Assembly (NCBI GenBank): GCA_038049695.1
Contig: CP142456.1
Location: forward strand, 19,124,501 to 19,188,500
DNA: 64,000 bases
Origin: Cinnamomum chago
Taxonomy: Eukaryota; Streptophyta; Magnoliopsida; Laurales; Lauraceae
Reading direction: 5' to 3'
The translations under genes were made by a program, and so were the position numbers. How positions within the stretch are numbered: position 1 is the stretch's first letter; each line of letters starts with the position of its first letter. The notes beneath the pieces are model-generated. The model had not been told where the DNA came from, did not search any database, and worked only from the letters and a program-made list of their open reading frames with translations. Below are positions 32,829 through 45,385 of this stretch, piece by piece.

Positions 32829-35643
32829 TGTTACACCCCAATCCAAATTAATCTTCATTAGTACTAATTAATGGGGATTTAGCTTAATTAATTATGTGCT
32901 TAATTATTTATCATCGAAATTAGTACCCATTAGTCTTTTTAGACCGAGTTAGTTGAGTCTTGAGTCTTGAATAGGTAAGTGGAGTAGAGTTGACTCGGTT
33001 GGGTAAAGCCAAGGACTTTTTCGTAATTATAGATTTTCACATTTGACATCATTTGCACGTCATCTTGGCGTCATCGCGTGTATCTCGTTGAACACATTAA
33101 ATTTTGTATTGAGCCTTATCTCATTTGACCAACCATTGAACTAGTGGACCTCTAATTGGCTCAAATTGGAAATATGGAACTTTAGTGGGTTTTATTGCAA
33201 AAAGGGACAATCTTATCCCTTTATATACAAACTACTCTCCTTTCTTTTTCATTTCTCCTCACCTCTTTCTCTCTACATTCTTCTTCTCCATTTCTTCTCT
33301 TCTTTCTTTCCTTCTCAATCATCAAGAGATCTTGGCAAGTGCACTTGGGAGCTAGGAGAAGACCGCTCTTCATCCTTTTCCTCTTCCTCTCTTCTTTGTT
33401 AGCAAGAAAAACAACCCTCATCATCTTCCATTTCCTTCAATTTCGAAATCATTACAAGAGGTAGGCTTCAAATTCTTGTTGTTTGGATTTTTGAGTTGCA
33501 TTAGAGTCAAAAGATCCTCTTATAAGCATGTATAGACATTGATTGGTGTTTTGATGGGTATTTGTGTCTAGGGTTTGAGTATTTGGGGATTTAGGGTTCT
33601 TGAACCCAAGAGTGTAGAAGAGGCTTTGGAAAACTACATTGAGGCAAGTATAAGCATAATATGAGTTTACATCTTGTTAATTCCATTGATTCAATGTTTT
33701 ACTCCATTTCTCTTAGTGGTTAACAAATGTAAGGTTGGGCTCTCTTTATGTATTTATTCTTTTTGTATCGAAATTATGGAATGATTATTTGTTGGAAATG
33801 GGAGTAAGGAGGCTCAATTGTTATAGGTTTAATGTGAGAAGAAGTGTGGAAATGGAGGGAAGAGAAAGAGGTTTAGAATTGGCAAAATGAAACAGAGCCG
33901 CAAGCCAAGTGGTCACCAGGCGGTTACCTGGCGGTTAGCCGCGTAACCCTTGGTGGCTAGCCAAAAACCCACGGTTACATTTTCAGTAGCTGACATTTCT
34001 GTCAGAAAACTACGGTCACCAGGCAGTCACCTAGCGGTTAGCCGCGTGATCCCTGGCGGCTAGCCGAACCCCCATGGTTACACTTCCAGTAACTGACATC
34101 CTGTCAAGAAAACCACGGTCACCAGGCGGTTACCTGGCGGCTAGCCGACTGTTCTACAGGCCGCTAACCGCTAGGCCACCGCCAGCTGACCGACCTCCCA
34201 AATTTTCTAATTTGTTTAAAAGCCCTCATAGAGCCTTGAATTGATACCCTAACCTCTTAGTTGCCTAATTGAAACCTAGGAACTTGAGTAGCCCTAAATG
34301 CCAGGACTTTATCACCATGCCATGGATATTAATTTAATGGACTTTTTATTCAATTGTGACACTAAGTAAAAGTTCCTTAAATGTATGTCTAATTGGATGG
34401 TGAGGAAACAATAAAGGATTAGACTAGATTGGCTAGTAAATTCCTTGATTCTTTAAATTATTGCATTGCATATTGAATTACACTTTCATTTCATAGATCA
34501 ATCATAATTAATAGATTTATAGTATCAGCAATATCCCTTGAGATTTAATTACTCTATTTCTTCCGTCATTCTTCAACATTGTATATCGATTAAGTCATTA
34601 TGTGAAATGTGGATTGCGTGAATATACGATGATATATGAATTGTATTGATTTTGATTATAGACAGTTTGAAATACAACTCACTTGAATCCACTTATGATT
34701 TCGATTCATTTGATTCGATTGAGTCGACACTACTTAGCTTCGACCTTGTGATACCCGACGGGGTTTGAACTTGGTTTAATTATTAGAGACTACTGCAGTA
34801 AGTTACCTGGAGCACCGAAACTCCAGAATCGGGTAGCCAGTTAGCCTTTAGCCGGGCAGCTGGTGACATCCCAACTAGATTTGCTCTCTTTGAGAGGATG
34901 AGCTTAAAGTAGTAGCCAAATTTGTATGTTTTCTTATTAATTGATTCACCAGCATAATTAGTCGATTTTTGCACAATTTGCGTAGTTGATACTTATCATT
35001 GATATCTACTAATTCACTTGTCTTAAATTCAATTGCAACACTATGTAATTTCTTATTTTGCCTATACTTGCTAAATCGTCGTATTGAGATACTACATTTG
35101 GTGTCACAAACGCAGATGCAGCTCCCGGTCCTGAAGAGGTCCCGGAGGGAGAGGAGGTTACCCAAGAGGTACCTTCAGAATAAGAAGAGTGGCCAGCACA
35201 AGGGCTAGATTAGATTCTACTGCCTCGGAGTGCGTGCTGCTTTTGAAGAGACTCTAATGCGTGTGACTAGTCCTTTTTGTGTGGTCACACGTAATTCTTT
35301 TGCATGTACTTTTGGTAGTGGATGTAAAGGGTTCTTTCAGTTGGATGTATAGGGATTCTTTCATTAGTCCCTCTTTTGTAACCTAATGTATATACTTGTA
35401 TAATTCTTTTGTATCAAACTTAAATGTTTAATTGCACTGAATGGGAGATGATACCTTCTGTAAACGAATTACGACTTCCACTATATTAAATGTTATTTGT
35501 TTGTGTTAGTGAGCTAGACTCACATGTGGAATAGTCGATTCTCTCTCCGTTGTGTGTTATATTTGGCTCGAGACAGGTACAATATTTTGCCACACCTCGG
35601 GGATTACCCTAGGCCAGGGTAATTTCGGGACCGGGATGTGACA
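32829..35643 (+). mobile_element. solo LTR, 2.8 kb, probably Ty3/gypsy
   Basis: Begins TGTTACACCCCAATCC and ends GACCGGGATGTGACA (TG..CA). It is flanked by ACCAC on both sides (32824-32828 and 35644-35648), a 5-bp target duplication. There is no primer site, polypurine tract or coding region, so it is a solo LTR left by recombination. The ends resemble those of Tekay/Del-type chromovirus LTRs. A possible TATA box (tttatatac) lies at about 33221. The orientation call rests on these end sequences. It splits the MULE/PMD block. Confidence 0.85.
33900..34195. repeat. tandem repeat inside the solo LTR, period about 115 bp
   Basis: ggtcaccaggcggttacctg with cggttagccgcgt, ggctagcc and 'gtagctgacat..ctgtca' recurs about 2.5 times. 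The unit is GC-rich compared with its surroundings and contains self-complementary words (CGGTTAGCCG, GGTCACC/GGTTACC). Confidence 0.8.
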
Positions 35644-35648
35644 ACCAC

Positions 35649-35845
35649 TGCAGCCGAACAGTTTTAAAACTTGTTACAAACTTTGCCAAATGTTTAAAAA
35701 AACTTGTTACATTCAACACACTCCAAACTTTGCCCACACTAAAACACATTCCAAACTTTGCCAAATGTTTAAGAAAACTCGCTATAATGACCAGGCAGTT
35801 TCATTCAATCCAAATCGATTATCTCACATGTTGATACGTCTGGAG
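35649..35845. other. right half of the block split by the solo LTR
   Basis: Continues the TGTTCGGA-palindrome neighbourhood (gccgaacag at 35652) into the 3' end of the MULE transposase. It contains a short near-repeat, 'ccaaactttgcc'. Confidence 0.5.
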
Positions 35846-38800
35846 TTACGAGCTCTTTGAATTGTACAATCCGATCCCTGTATGGATTCTCCCAACCATT
35901 TGCACAAGAATGATGAAATTTTCTCCACTTATTTGCAATAGGCGGAATTGGAGACCAGGTACTAAGAATAACTGGAAAAAATGATTCCAATTAACAAAAC
36001 CCAATGCATGTTCGTTCCAAGAAGGCGTCGGCACTGGCACAGACCGTAATGGGAGGAAAGTAAGACAATGTTCTATGCTCAAGTGGTATAACACCAAATT
36101 ATAACGAGACGCTATGAGGTGCCCCATGTCAGGCATAGTCATCCAATAGTTCACCGATGGGTTGTCATCATAGTATATTAATGCTTCAACCAATTCCTCA
36201 ACTCTGTTCTCCACTACATATAATTGTTTGTAGTGGTCAACATGTGCAAGCAACTCTTGTAATAGATCTCTCCTAACTTGTCTCCATTCATCTTCGGCTA
36301 GGCCAACCAAGCCAGCGATGGCTCTGAAGCCACAGTTACCATCAGCTGCGACGTCCTTTACATGTCAAATGTAAGGTCTCACCCCCACGGGAAATGAGAG
36401 AACATAATTATTGATGCTCTTTAACCTCGTACGAATCGCACTAATCTTTTCTCTTCTCTTTGGTTTGCATTCTAACCGTCCTTTATCTTTAACTTCTGTC
36501 ATTGCTATTGAAACAGGAGAGTAGCTATCCTGTGCAGACGGTACCAACTCAAATGCGCTTGGATCTCGTCGAGTTGAGGTGTCAACTTTCATACTTGGTC
36601 TACCTCTTATTCTTGATTTTACTTCGGGTTCTATCAAATGTGTACTATCTGGTTTTGATAGTTCACGTATCTTCTTTAGAAGTTGCAGTTTTCTCATGGA
36701 ATCATACTCATTGAACCGTTTTTTAAGTAACTCCAAATCTGCCTTACAATCCAAACCCATAGAAGAACTTGTTGATGGGGCAGTAGGCAACATATCAAGC
36801 TTACACCAATGCGGATGTATGCAACTTAGAGGAATAGGCCGCCCTTAACTTATATACTCTGCAATCTCGTACGCACAGGTTAATCCATGTGTGTGTCGAA
36901 TAACACAACCACAAACACTGGCGTCAATTCCAACTAGGTTGACTCTCTTGGTTTCTATTAAGATTTTTTCAAGTGCATTCTTAGAGACATTACCACGAAA
37001 CTCTTTGTATTCGGCCTGCTTGAAATTATGTTGCACAATTGTCTTACTTTTCTCAAATGAAGCTTTGATACCGGTATGCTGCAACTCAAGCAAACTGTGA
37101 ATTTTAGTCCAAACCGCATCAAAATTTCCTTTACTTGATCCCAACCGCCTCTTAAGCTGTGCATTTGAACTCTCAACCCTGCATAGGATTGTTAAGAGGT
37201 GAGGCATAGTAATTAATAGGGATGAATCAAATAATTAACAACTTTTTAAAAGTACCTGTTCGAAGTAGTATTCCCAAAATGGACACAATTGTCTGTCCAT
37301 GCGGAAATAAATCTCTCCTTGTAAGGATCTAACCAACTGCCCTTCACGTAATTGAGTGCATCAGGATATGTACTGAATTCTTGATTTAGCTTACGTAGTT
37401 GTTCACCAAACTCCTCTTGTGTTGATGAAGACACTAACATATTCCAGCTCATAATAAACCAGTCCCATTTTTCTTTCATTTCAAACAACTTTTTGCATCT
37501 CGCCAATACATTTCTATTAATATGCCACTTGCATAATAAATGAGTAGCACTCGGGAATAATCTGTTAATGGCATTCATGAGTGAGTTCTCTGTCCGTCAC
37601 AATGACATCGGGAAGAATACCATCACCAATAACAACACGCAATACATCCAATGCCCATGCATAATTTTTTTTCACGTTCCGCATGAAGGTATGCAAAGCA
37701 TACAGAAAAGGTCATGTCTGTGGATGTGACCCCAACAACCTCCAATAGAGGCATGCGATAACGATTGGTCTTGTAAGTACAATCCATTATCAAAACATGT
37801 GGAAATGCACATAATAAATCTAGACTGCTTGAGTGCATCCAAATCAAGTCAGTTACAATCCTCACAAGTCCTATGTCATTCAATGTAATTATGCTCTGCT
37901 AACTTCCCAAGCAGTTGTTGCATTTGACTTCTTCCACACTGCTCATTAACTTTATATTTGTAGCGTGCATTGTATATTGTCTTCATTGTGATTACATTTA
38001 ATTCACTTTTTTGTTTAAACGTAACCAAAATTTCTTTCGGTCTAACCATGCTCTTGGACATATCAACAAGCAACTGAGTTTCCTCCTTTGATAATCTGCC
38101 TGCAAATGAATGCCCCTCTAAAGGTTCTGCTGCCGAATGATTATGCACACCACACATGACCTCCAACATCCAATCATCATTTGAGTCTAACCTGATGCCC
38201 TTTAATGCAAAAGGGCATCCACATTTTTTTAATCGGTTTGTTTGATCCTTTTTCGTTTTTGGCCCTCTTCATGCTTAAATTGTCCACTTCTCTCGCATGA
38301 AAGGAGTACTCTAGCTTTGACACCTATCCGAGCAGCATTTGAAACCTTTATCACAATGACAAACCTGTTTTTCCTTCCTACACCACGAGCCCAACTGATC
38401 TACGAATCGTAACTGTGAAATATCTACAATAAACAAATTTAATACGAATTTAGTAACAAATAATTGTAATTTGAGTAATAAATTCACGGTTGGACATACC
38501 TCTTGAGTTATAAACTCACTGGTATAATCCATGACAAAGTCCAATTCAACCTTACTTTCCTGCGTAGAGACTTGCAAAAGTACAAAATAAAATATCACTG
38601 TTTGGTATGAAACATCCAAACATATGGTGTATGTTCGGAACTTTATGTCCGAACATAACGCATATGTTCGGACATTGATGTCCGAACATGACTCTTTTGT
38701 TCGGACCTACAGTTTCGGACATATGATGTATGTTCGGACCTGAAAGGCCGTACATGTCGGGAACCTGCAACTCATTCCAGGCGAGAAAAAAATTAAAAAA

Positions 38801-38881
38801 AGAGGCATAAATACAAAAAAAAAAAAAACACAAACAAACAAAGGAACTGACCTTTCCACTACTGCTTTGATTTAAAGGCAT
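35846..38881 (-). pseudogene. MULE transposase with FAR1 and OTU domains, degenerate
   Basis: Minus-strand pieces in order. The N-terminal FAR1-type region (about 38230-38425) has [15 protein letters not shown] sequence with an in-frame stop. From 38169 comes MLEVMCGVHNHSAAEPLEGH. The MULE transposase core has first Asp LIMDCTYKTNRYRMPLLEVV, second Asp DVIVTDRELTHEC (about 37570-37610) and the Glu region RVESSNAQLKRRLGSSKG after an intron at about 37181-37258. A hinge follows, and then a C-terminal OTU cysteine-protease domain: catalytic KDVAADGNCGFRAIAG near 36335, then MPDMGHLIASRYN and the His of FVNWNHFFQLF. Lesions include the first ATG changed to ATA, a frameshift near 37880, an extra A in an A-run near 37668, and TGA at 36363-36365 just before the OTU part. 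Exon-intron borders at the 5' end match the copy at 27.6 kb. Confidence 0.85.
38625..38760. repeat. cluster of TGTTCGGA/TCCGAACA palindromes, copy 4
   Basis: Intron 1 of the MULE transposase. Contains ATGTTCGGAactttatgTCCGAACAT and TATGTTCGGAcattgatgTCCGAACAT. It corresponds to copy 1 in the homologous intron but has more perfect arms. Confidence 0.85.
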
Positions 38882-39256
38882 AATTTCATTGTTCTTTTCT
38901 TCCTTTATTGTACTAGAAAGATCTAATGAAAAAAGTTAAGTACAAGAAGAAGGAAAGATGAAGGAGATGGAGGAAAATGAGTTGGCTAAGAACAGAAAAT
39001 GGAGGAAGATGAGTTGCCCAAAACAACAATGAAGTGGAGAATGAGAAGTGGAGACTGAGATGTGGAGAATCAGTTGTATGTGGGAGTATGTTAGAGAAGA
39101 AGCTCAGTTGTGTGTGAAAAGAACATATGTTTTGAGTTTTGGTGGGAGATTGGATATTTTGATCATTTCATAAAGGGGGTTAAAATGTAATTAAAAAAAT
39201 TTAGATTCCTTGTGTGGGAAAAATATTATTTTGTGTGCCAATAGCAGAACTCCCGG

Positions 39257-40997
39257 CTAAAATGGGCACGGGCCGATTTTCCTCTCTTCTCTTCGAAAAC
39301 CCCAAACTGTCATTCAGGCTTTAAGCACAAAACCTGTCCCTTTCCCCCTTTTTCCTCTCAGTGTTTCCTTCCCTCTCCACCCTTTCATCTTCCTCCTTCC
39401 ACATCTTGAAGGGCACTCAATACGCTCCTGAATTGGAACCATTTTTCACAGATCTGAATGCAGTATGACAATGGATTGAAACATTAAAAAATGCTTCTTC
39501 TAATAAAAACACTAAAATCTAAAGCACTGAGATCAAAGCTTAAGACAGTATGATATGTCTGATATTTGGCTAGCCCAATGTCACACCTGCAACTTCCTAT
39601 TCCTCCCTTACCATGAAGTGCATTCAGGTTGGCTCCATAGGACAGACCTTGCAGGGCTCACGTATTATCAATCCCACCCCCATCACATTCACCTATTATC
39701 ATCTTTCCAATTCACCTTTAAATGTTTATTATTGAGCCCATCTGGAAGTGACTTGATCTTTCTCTTTCTGAAAGTGACTAGTTCATTTTTTTTTCTCCTA
39801 GACACCATTTCAAGAGAAATACGTGCCCGTATATTGGCCTGTTAATTATTGGGATGGTCAGCAAGGCCATAAAAGAAGTATTGATGAAGAAGTAGAATGA
39901 CAAAAACAAAAGTTGAGCACTAATGTGGCTAGTGGTAGATGAAAGGGTGTAGAGGGAAGGAGACGTTGAGAGGGAAAAGGGGGAGCTTTTGTGGTTTTTT
40001 TTTTCTTTTTTTTTTTACTTTAAGCCCTTAGGGCAGTTTGAGGTTTTTGAGAAAAAAAAGAAGAGGAAGATCGGCTGTCTAGCACCCTTTTTGGCTGGAT
40101 GTCCTCAATTGAAATTCAATTGGAAAACTTAAGGCCCATTTTGAAATGTGATCTTATTTTTGTCTTGTTTTGAAATCTATCATAAACTTAAGCCCTGTTT
40201 TGGAATTTTTCCTAATTTAAATATATAGGATTCTTTTTTTTGGAAATTTTGAGAAAGAATAAAACTTTTTCGCCATTTAAAAGAAGTATATGAAAATCTG
40301 AATATTTTAAAAGAGCGTAAAAAGTTTTCTTTATTTCTTTGAATCAAGTCCTCCCCATAGCTTCTTTTTAAATGATTGAAATGCCCTCATCACGGCTTTT
40401 TGTCTTTTCTTCTCTCTCTTTTTTTCTCCCCAAAACTCACTAACTTTCTCTCTAAAACCCACTACCATAGAAGGGGTTACTTCGTCAATATAATCTTCAC
40501 AATAAATGGAGAACTCCTTTATTGATAACTTACTTTCAAACCATTCAACAAGTAGGGGGCCTCAGAGGAGTGGAAAGTTTCTCGAAACAAAAAGGGAGAC
40601 GCTATAAACAAAGAAGATAGATTTTCAACCCAACTTTCAAATAGGAGACTGGATCTTGGAGGAGGAAGGAGAAAGAACGAAGGTAGTGTCTTTTAGGGAG
40701 GAAAGGCAAAAATATGTCATTAGGGCATTTTTATTGTTTTTCAAAATGTTTTTATGGAGAGGATTGGATTAAAAGAAATGTCAAAAACTTTTATAATAGA
40801 CTCAAGGAAGATGGAGAATGAATACCTACTTGTTAGCCTATTCATTTTAATGCAAACAAATAAGCTCATGATCCAGCATATGCTTCCAATGCATAATGAT
40901 CATTATGTTTGTTTGTGCTAGCCTGCTAGGTGTGAAAATGGTGCGTTTTACCAAAAAACAAAGGTCATTTACAACGAATAGTTGAGTTAAAAGGGTT
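39257..40997. other. intergenic DNA, no gene recognised
   Basis: T-rich and A-rich stretches. No open frame shows a family motif. 'ttttgaaatgtgatc' and related words suggest old MITE debris, but no element could be bounded. Confidence 0.45.
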
Positions 40998-41155
40998 GGA
41001 TCAATCCCTTAACACTTGGTTTTGCTGCCTCCTTGTTCAATCTTACATTTACTAGTATCTGTTATGAACCAATGCAGTATGAGCTTTGGATAAGTCCCTT
41101 GACGCTTGGTTTTGCTGCCTCCTTGTTTAATCTTACATTTACCAATAATCTCTGT
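40998..41155. repeat. direct repeat, period about 90 bp
   Basis: acttggttttgctgcctcct followed by tgttcaatcttacatttac occurs twice, at about 41011 and 41101. Confidence 0.75.
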
Positions 41156-41409
41156 ATGTCCGGCCCATTACTTGTTGCACTCTGACAAATGATACAAAAA
41201 CATGGATACCTAACATTGAATCCACCAGGATCCCAAACAAAATTATCTTCCAAAATTGGGGCCAAAATTTCTGGTTTAGGCTGGCACCTATTATTTGCAA
41301 TGAATGGGGTTGAATCTAGCAAAGAATTATCCTTTTCAACGTGGCCATTGATATCAAAATCACTACCACAATGCACAAGGTAGGTCTCCAATGGATCCTC
41401 ACAATCTAT

Positions 41410-41830
41410 CTATGGAGCAACTTTCTCCACCAACTCAGGTAAGTAGCTAACCTCACCAAATCCATCATCCTCATCTTGAGGCTGCTTACTCGCACTGAAG
41501 ATATTTATTTGAATTGTCGTAGTGCCAAATGAAGTTTGCATCATTACAATTCTACAATTGATTAAAGCATTTGATGTTGCTAAGAATAATCGTCCCAAAA
41601 TAATTGGGATTTTTGCAACAATCCTTGTCGATGGGTTCGTGTCCAAAACGACAAAGTCCACAGGGAACACGAATTCTCCTATTTTGATCAGGACATGCTC
41701 CACCCCTTTTGGGTATCTAATTGATGAATCAGTTAATTGGAGGGTCACAAGAGTTTTCTTCAATTCGTATATGGAATACGGAAGAAGGTTCACACTCACA
41801 CCCAAATCTTGTAAAGCGTGCTCAATATGA
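41410..41830 (-). pseudogene. Athila-type aspartic protease domain remnant
   Basis: Contains MGVSVNLLPYSIYELKKTLV, then VTLQLTDSSIRYPKGVEHVL, VFPVDFVVLD and PIILGRLFLATSNALI, which follow the retropepsin-like domain of Athila/Tat gypsy elements in order. The catalytic triplet at the N-terminal edge is degraded (expected DLGASVNLMP, seen as MGVSVNLLP). It sits between gag and the missing reverse transcriptase. Confidence 0.75.
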
Positions 41831-42599
41831 TTGCTCCCTATCTGACATGATATGGTAGGACACCCTACGTCCTTTTATTTGATCGGGTTTGGACAAGAAA
41901 TGACAAAGCTCACTTGCTGGGCCAAGAAAGCTTTCTTGGGCACATTGGTGGTTCTCTTGAAGGTGCAAAGGTCATTCAAGAACTTGGCATAGGAAAGAAT
42001 TTGTTGGGTCGCATCTAATAGTGGGATGTTAATCCTCACTTATTTGAAGACCTCAAGCATTTTGTCCAACTGAGCATTTGACTTGGCAGAGCCTTTAAGG
42101 GTATAGAGCTTTAGGAATGTAAGAGTACAAAGCTTTAGGAATGTAACTCCTAGGAGGTGGGTCACTAGGTGATGGCTCTCCTATGGTAGTGCCGGGCTCC
42201 GCAATTGGTTCATTATCTTTTGGTTCAACTAATGGTTCATTTTTTCTTGAATTCTCATTGGTCTCTCAATCCTCAGTTTCCTTGGGCATTTCTACTTTGT
42301 GGTCAACCTAACGACCGGACCTAAGTATGGTTATGAATTTGACTTGCTCATGGCTCTTCCCTTTCAAATCATGAAATTCAATTGGGTTCTTTGGGATTTG
42401 GCTCTTAGGGTTGGCTAGGAAATGTTCCATTGTCCCTGACACTCAATGAATTAGCCAGTTGGCTAACCGTATATTCAAACTTTGTAATTGATTGTGTGTT
42501 GGCCGTCTAGCTATGAACAATGCTTTGTTGAAATTGGGGGGTATTCTAGGCTAACATTTTGATGGTTTCTTCAAGAGAATCGACCCGCTGATTTTGTGG

Positions 42600-43560
42600 A
42601 TTGGCGTTGAAGTTTGGCATGGATTTCTAAAATCCTAGAGGTGGCACGACCTGAGATGGGCCGCCTTGGTGTGGACCCTTTGACCAAGAAAAGTTTGGGT
42701 TGTCCTTCCAACCCAGATTGTAGGTGTTGGAATAAGGGTCATACTGATGCCTATTGTCAAATCTAGTGTACGTTCTGGTACACCGCACTCACTTCTTTAA
42801 TGGTATCCCCCTTACCCAAAGTTGGTGACTCAATGGCTCCACCTATGGCTTGGATGTATTTCAATGACTCCAATGTGTCTGGAGTAGGCCTTGAGACACC
42901 CTAGTTCAACTTTAAAGCCTCTAACCGTTTCATCATCGTGGCGAACTTAGCTTCTGCCTCAAGTTTTTATTCAATTTAATGTATTACCTTCTTTCTGTAA
43001 TGGTTTGTTTCTTGAGGTCTTTTTTCTATAAGGGCCCACTTAAGTGTGTGTTTAGTGACATCTTACAAATAGGTCCATGCTTGGTCCGCTGTTTTCTGAG
43101 TGAACACACTGTTGCAAAAAGAGTCCAGGTCAAGGAATCCATCCCTTCTTATAAGATTTGAACCAAGCGAGTTTTATCAAAATTATGGTCAGGGCATTGG
43201 AGCTAAAGATCTTTGAAACATTCTAGAAAATTGTACATGGTCTCCCCCTCCAATTGATGAAAACTATTTAAGGGCCTGCCTAATTAAAGCTTTTTTTTTA
43301 ATATGATTTTTTTGTAAAAGGCCTCAACTAAAGCAACCCTTGTGGTAATTGACCCTGCTTGTAAGGCATAAAGCCATGCTAGCATTTTCTATCAATGAAA
43401 ATGGAAATAACCTAAGCTTTAGAGATTCCTCGATCATCTGATTATACTTCATGGTCCTACATATGTCCTCAAATCCCCTTACATACTGGTATGGGTTTTC
43501 CTGGTCCATACCACAAAAAACTGGGAGCATCTTGATCGAGATCAAACCAGATTTGAGCTC
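42600..43560 (-). pseudogene. Athila-type gag remnant
   Basis: Near 43400-43545 the frame reads FCGMDQENPYQYVRGFEDIC and then SLKLRLFPFSLIENA, the retrotransposon gag core of Athila-like elements. Near 42660-42730 in another frame, NTYNLGWKDNPNFSW matches the gag C-terminal 'TYNPGWRNHPNFSW' box. Frames are broken between the two. Confidence 0.7.
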
Positions 43561-45368
43561 GAAAGTATAGCATTGGCGGTAGGTAAGGTGATGTATGATG
43601 GTTGGGTGGTTCGGGTAAGGTACATATAGTCCCTAAGGGTAACAGCTTGGGGTTCTTCTGCCATGATTTGAAAGTTTTCCTAAATCATGGAAGATGGTCC
43701 CACAAATGTTAAGGGTGGTTCTGGATCTAATCGAGTTAAAAGCCCTTTTTCATGTACCCAAAGCTTTTATGATCGATTTTTCTTTGGTCGCATACAATGG
43801 GTCCTACCCTAATGCAACCCTAAACTAGTATGATGCACAGGCAATCAAGCAAAAACTAAGGCACTCAAAAAATCTAATAAGTTCACCCAACCATTAGACA
43901 ACTCCTAACTGGCAATAAGAGTACACCTAGGCATCCAATCCGGTCTTACGAAACCAAATCGACCAGGTAAACCCCCAAGTTGAATAGTGGGGTTACAATG
44001 CACTTGGCAAAGTCTAGCTTCAAATCAAACTTCTAGAGCAAAGACTACCACCCTTAAAGGGACAGAACTTACCTAGACATCGACATGACTAAAGAGCTCA
44101 ACCGGTGCAACCTTTGGTGGTCTTCGTCTTAATGAGCTCGAGTTCCTAGGGTCTCGTTCCTACTTGATTTTAATTAAGAATTGGTGCCCATGTGACTTAT
44201 GGTTAAGCCTAGTGGGCAAGAATCTAATGATGAAATCCAGTTCTTATCTTGTTGGGGTCAAATACCCTTAACTAATTAAGTGTGTGTTCCAATTAATTTA
44301 TGTGTCAATCAAGAAATCACACTTCGTAGAAATTTATGTCAACCAGGCCTCACTTGCAAGTGGGGGTAATGATAGAAGATCTTACAGTGGCCCACACAAT
44401 CTTATCTTATTTTGAGTTTTTGCAAGCAATTTTTAAAATTTAAAATTCTAAGAGCATCTTCTTTCCTTAAAGCAAATGTAGCAGTTTCTTTCATTTAGGA
44501 GTCCTCAAAACCTGGAATGGTACCTAATAGAAAACAAATAAAGTTAGATCTAATCAAAATTACTAAAGCAGCTAAAAATTCTCAACCAAATTCCTAAATT
44601 GAAAATCAAACCTAATCTAATTTTTAAAACCCTAACCTGATGCAATTATGAATGGATAATGCAGCCCTAAAGTTTCTAATGAAGTCCTAAGAAAGATGAA
44701 AACTATATATGCTGCAGAATTCTAAGAAATATTTTAATTGTTGAGAAATTGTTGTACATGCCCAATTTTCCATATCTTTATGACCCACTTAAAATTATCT
44801 AAAACTAAAAGCAGTGGTTGGAAGCCAATCTCCTATGATGCAAGACTAAAAAAAAAATCAGAGATGAAAAAGAGTTAGAAACAAAGAAGTTATGCTATCT
44901 CAAAGTTGGCTACTTAAACCAATTACACTGCTGATTGCTGAATCAGTCTTGTTAATTGGCCATGTTTGTGGCATTAGAAACCTGACCTTCTGAAATCATT
45001 TTGGCCAAAAATCTTGTGGTTTCAAAGACAAGTTACCCAACTTTAATCCTACAAATAAACTTTCAAGCTAAAAAATAGTTCTTTTGACTGGTTTTCAAAT
45101 TGCATACTTCTTGGACAAAAACAGGCCAAATCTGATTGAAAAATAGTGCAGAAACTCATTTTCAATGTTACCACATGTAACCAATCCAAAATTCTAACCA
45201 GTCCGAAATTCTTATCCGTATCAAACTTTGAAACATAACTATTCGGGAACCATAAACATGAAGAATCACAAATACTAACCCTAATGCATGATATGAATGC
45301 ATCCAACCACAAAAAGACACTAAAACTACCCTAAATTTTCTAATTATAAGATTTTCTTGAATTGGCTT

Positions 45369-45384
45369 CCCGACAACCGCACCA
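45369..45384 (-). other. gypsy primer-binding site (tRNA-Asp type), diverged
   Basis: On the minus strand TGGTGCGGTTGTCGGG resembles the Athila/Tat primer site TGGCGCCGTTGCCGGG, complementary to tRNA-Asp. It adjoins the words cgcaagtgtgcggg and gggtcgaacccacaaggag, which are usual near the 3' end of these LTRs. Confidence 0.65.
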
Positions 45385-45385
45385 A

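Larger units (their letters stand above)
35649..39256 (-). mobile_element. 5' part of a Mutator-like element
   Basis: The stretch from 39256 down to about 38200 (minus) is about 90% alike to 27270-28290 (plus), including the same untranslated leader, exon 1, intron and exon 2. The common outer edge is GGAGTTCTGCTATTGGCA, probably the terminal repeat start. I could not find a matching opposite end or a 9-bp duplication, so the far boundary is unknown. Confidence 0.65.

Noticed and set aside
27270-39256. One giant Mutator element with 1-kb inverted ends (27270-28290 and 38200-39256)
   Set aside because: It would enclose PFD4 exons 1 and 2 while exon 3 lies outside at 14.5 kb. Two separate insertions of the same family in opposite orientation are simpler, and no matching 9-bp duplication was seen.
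39555-39845. 96-codon open frame
   Set aside because: No motif, no splice context; chance frame in a non-coding stretch.
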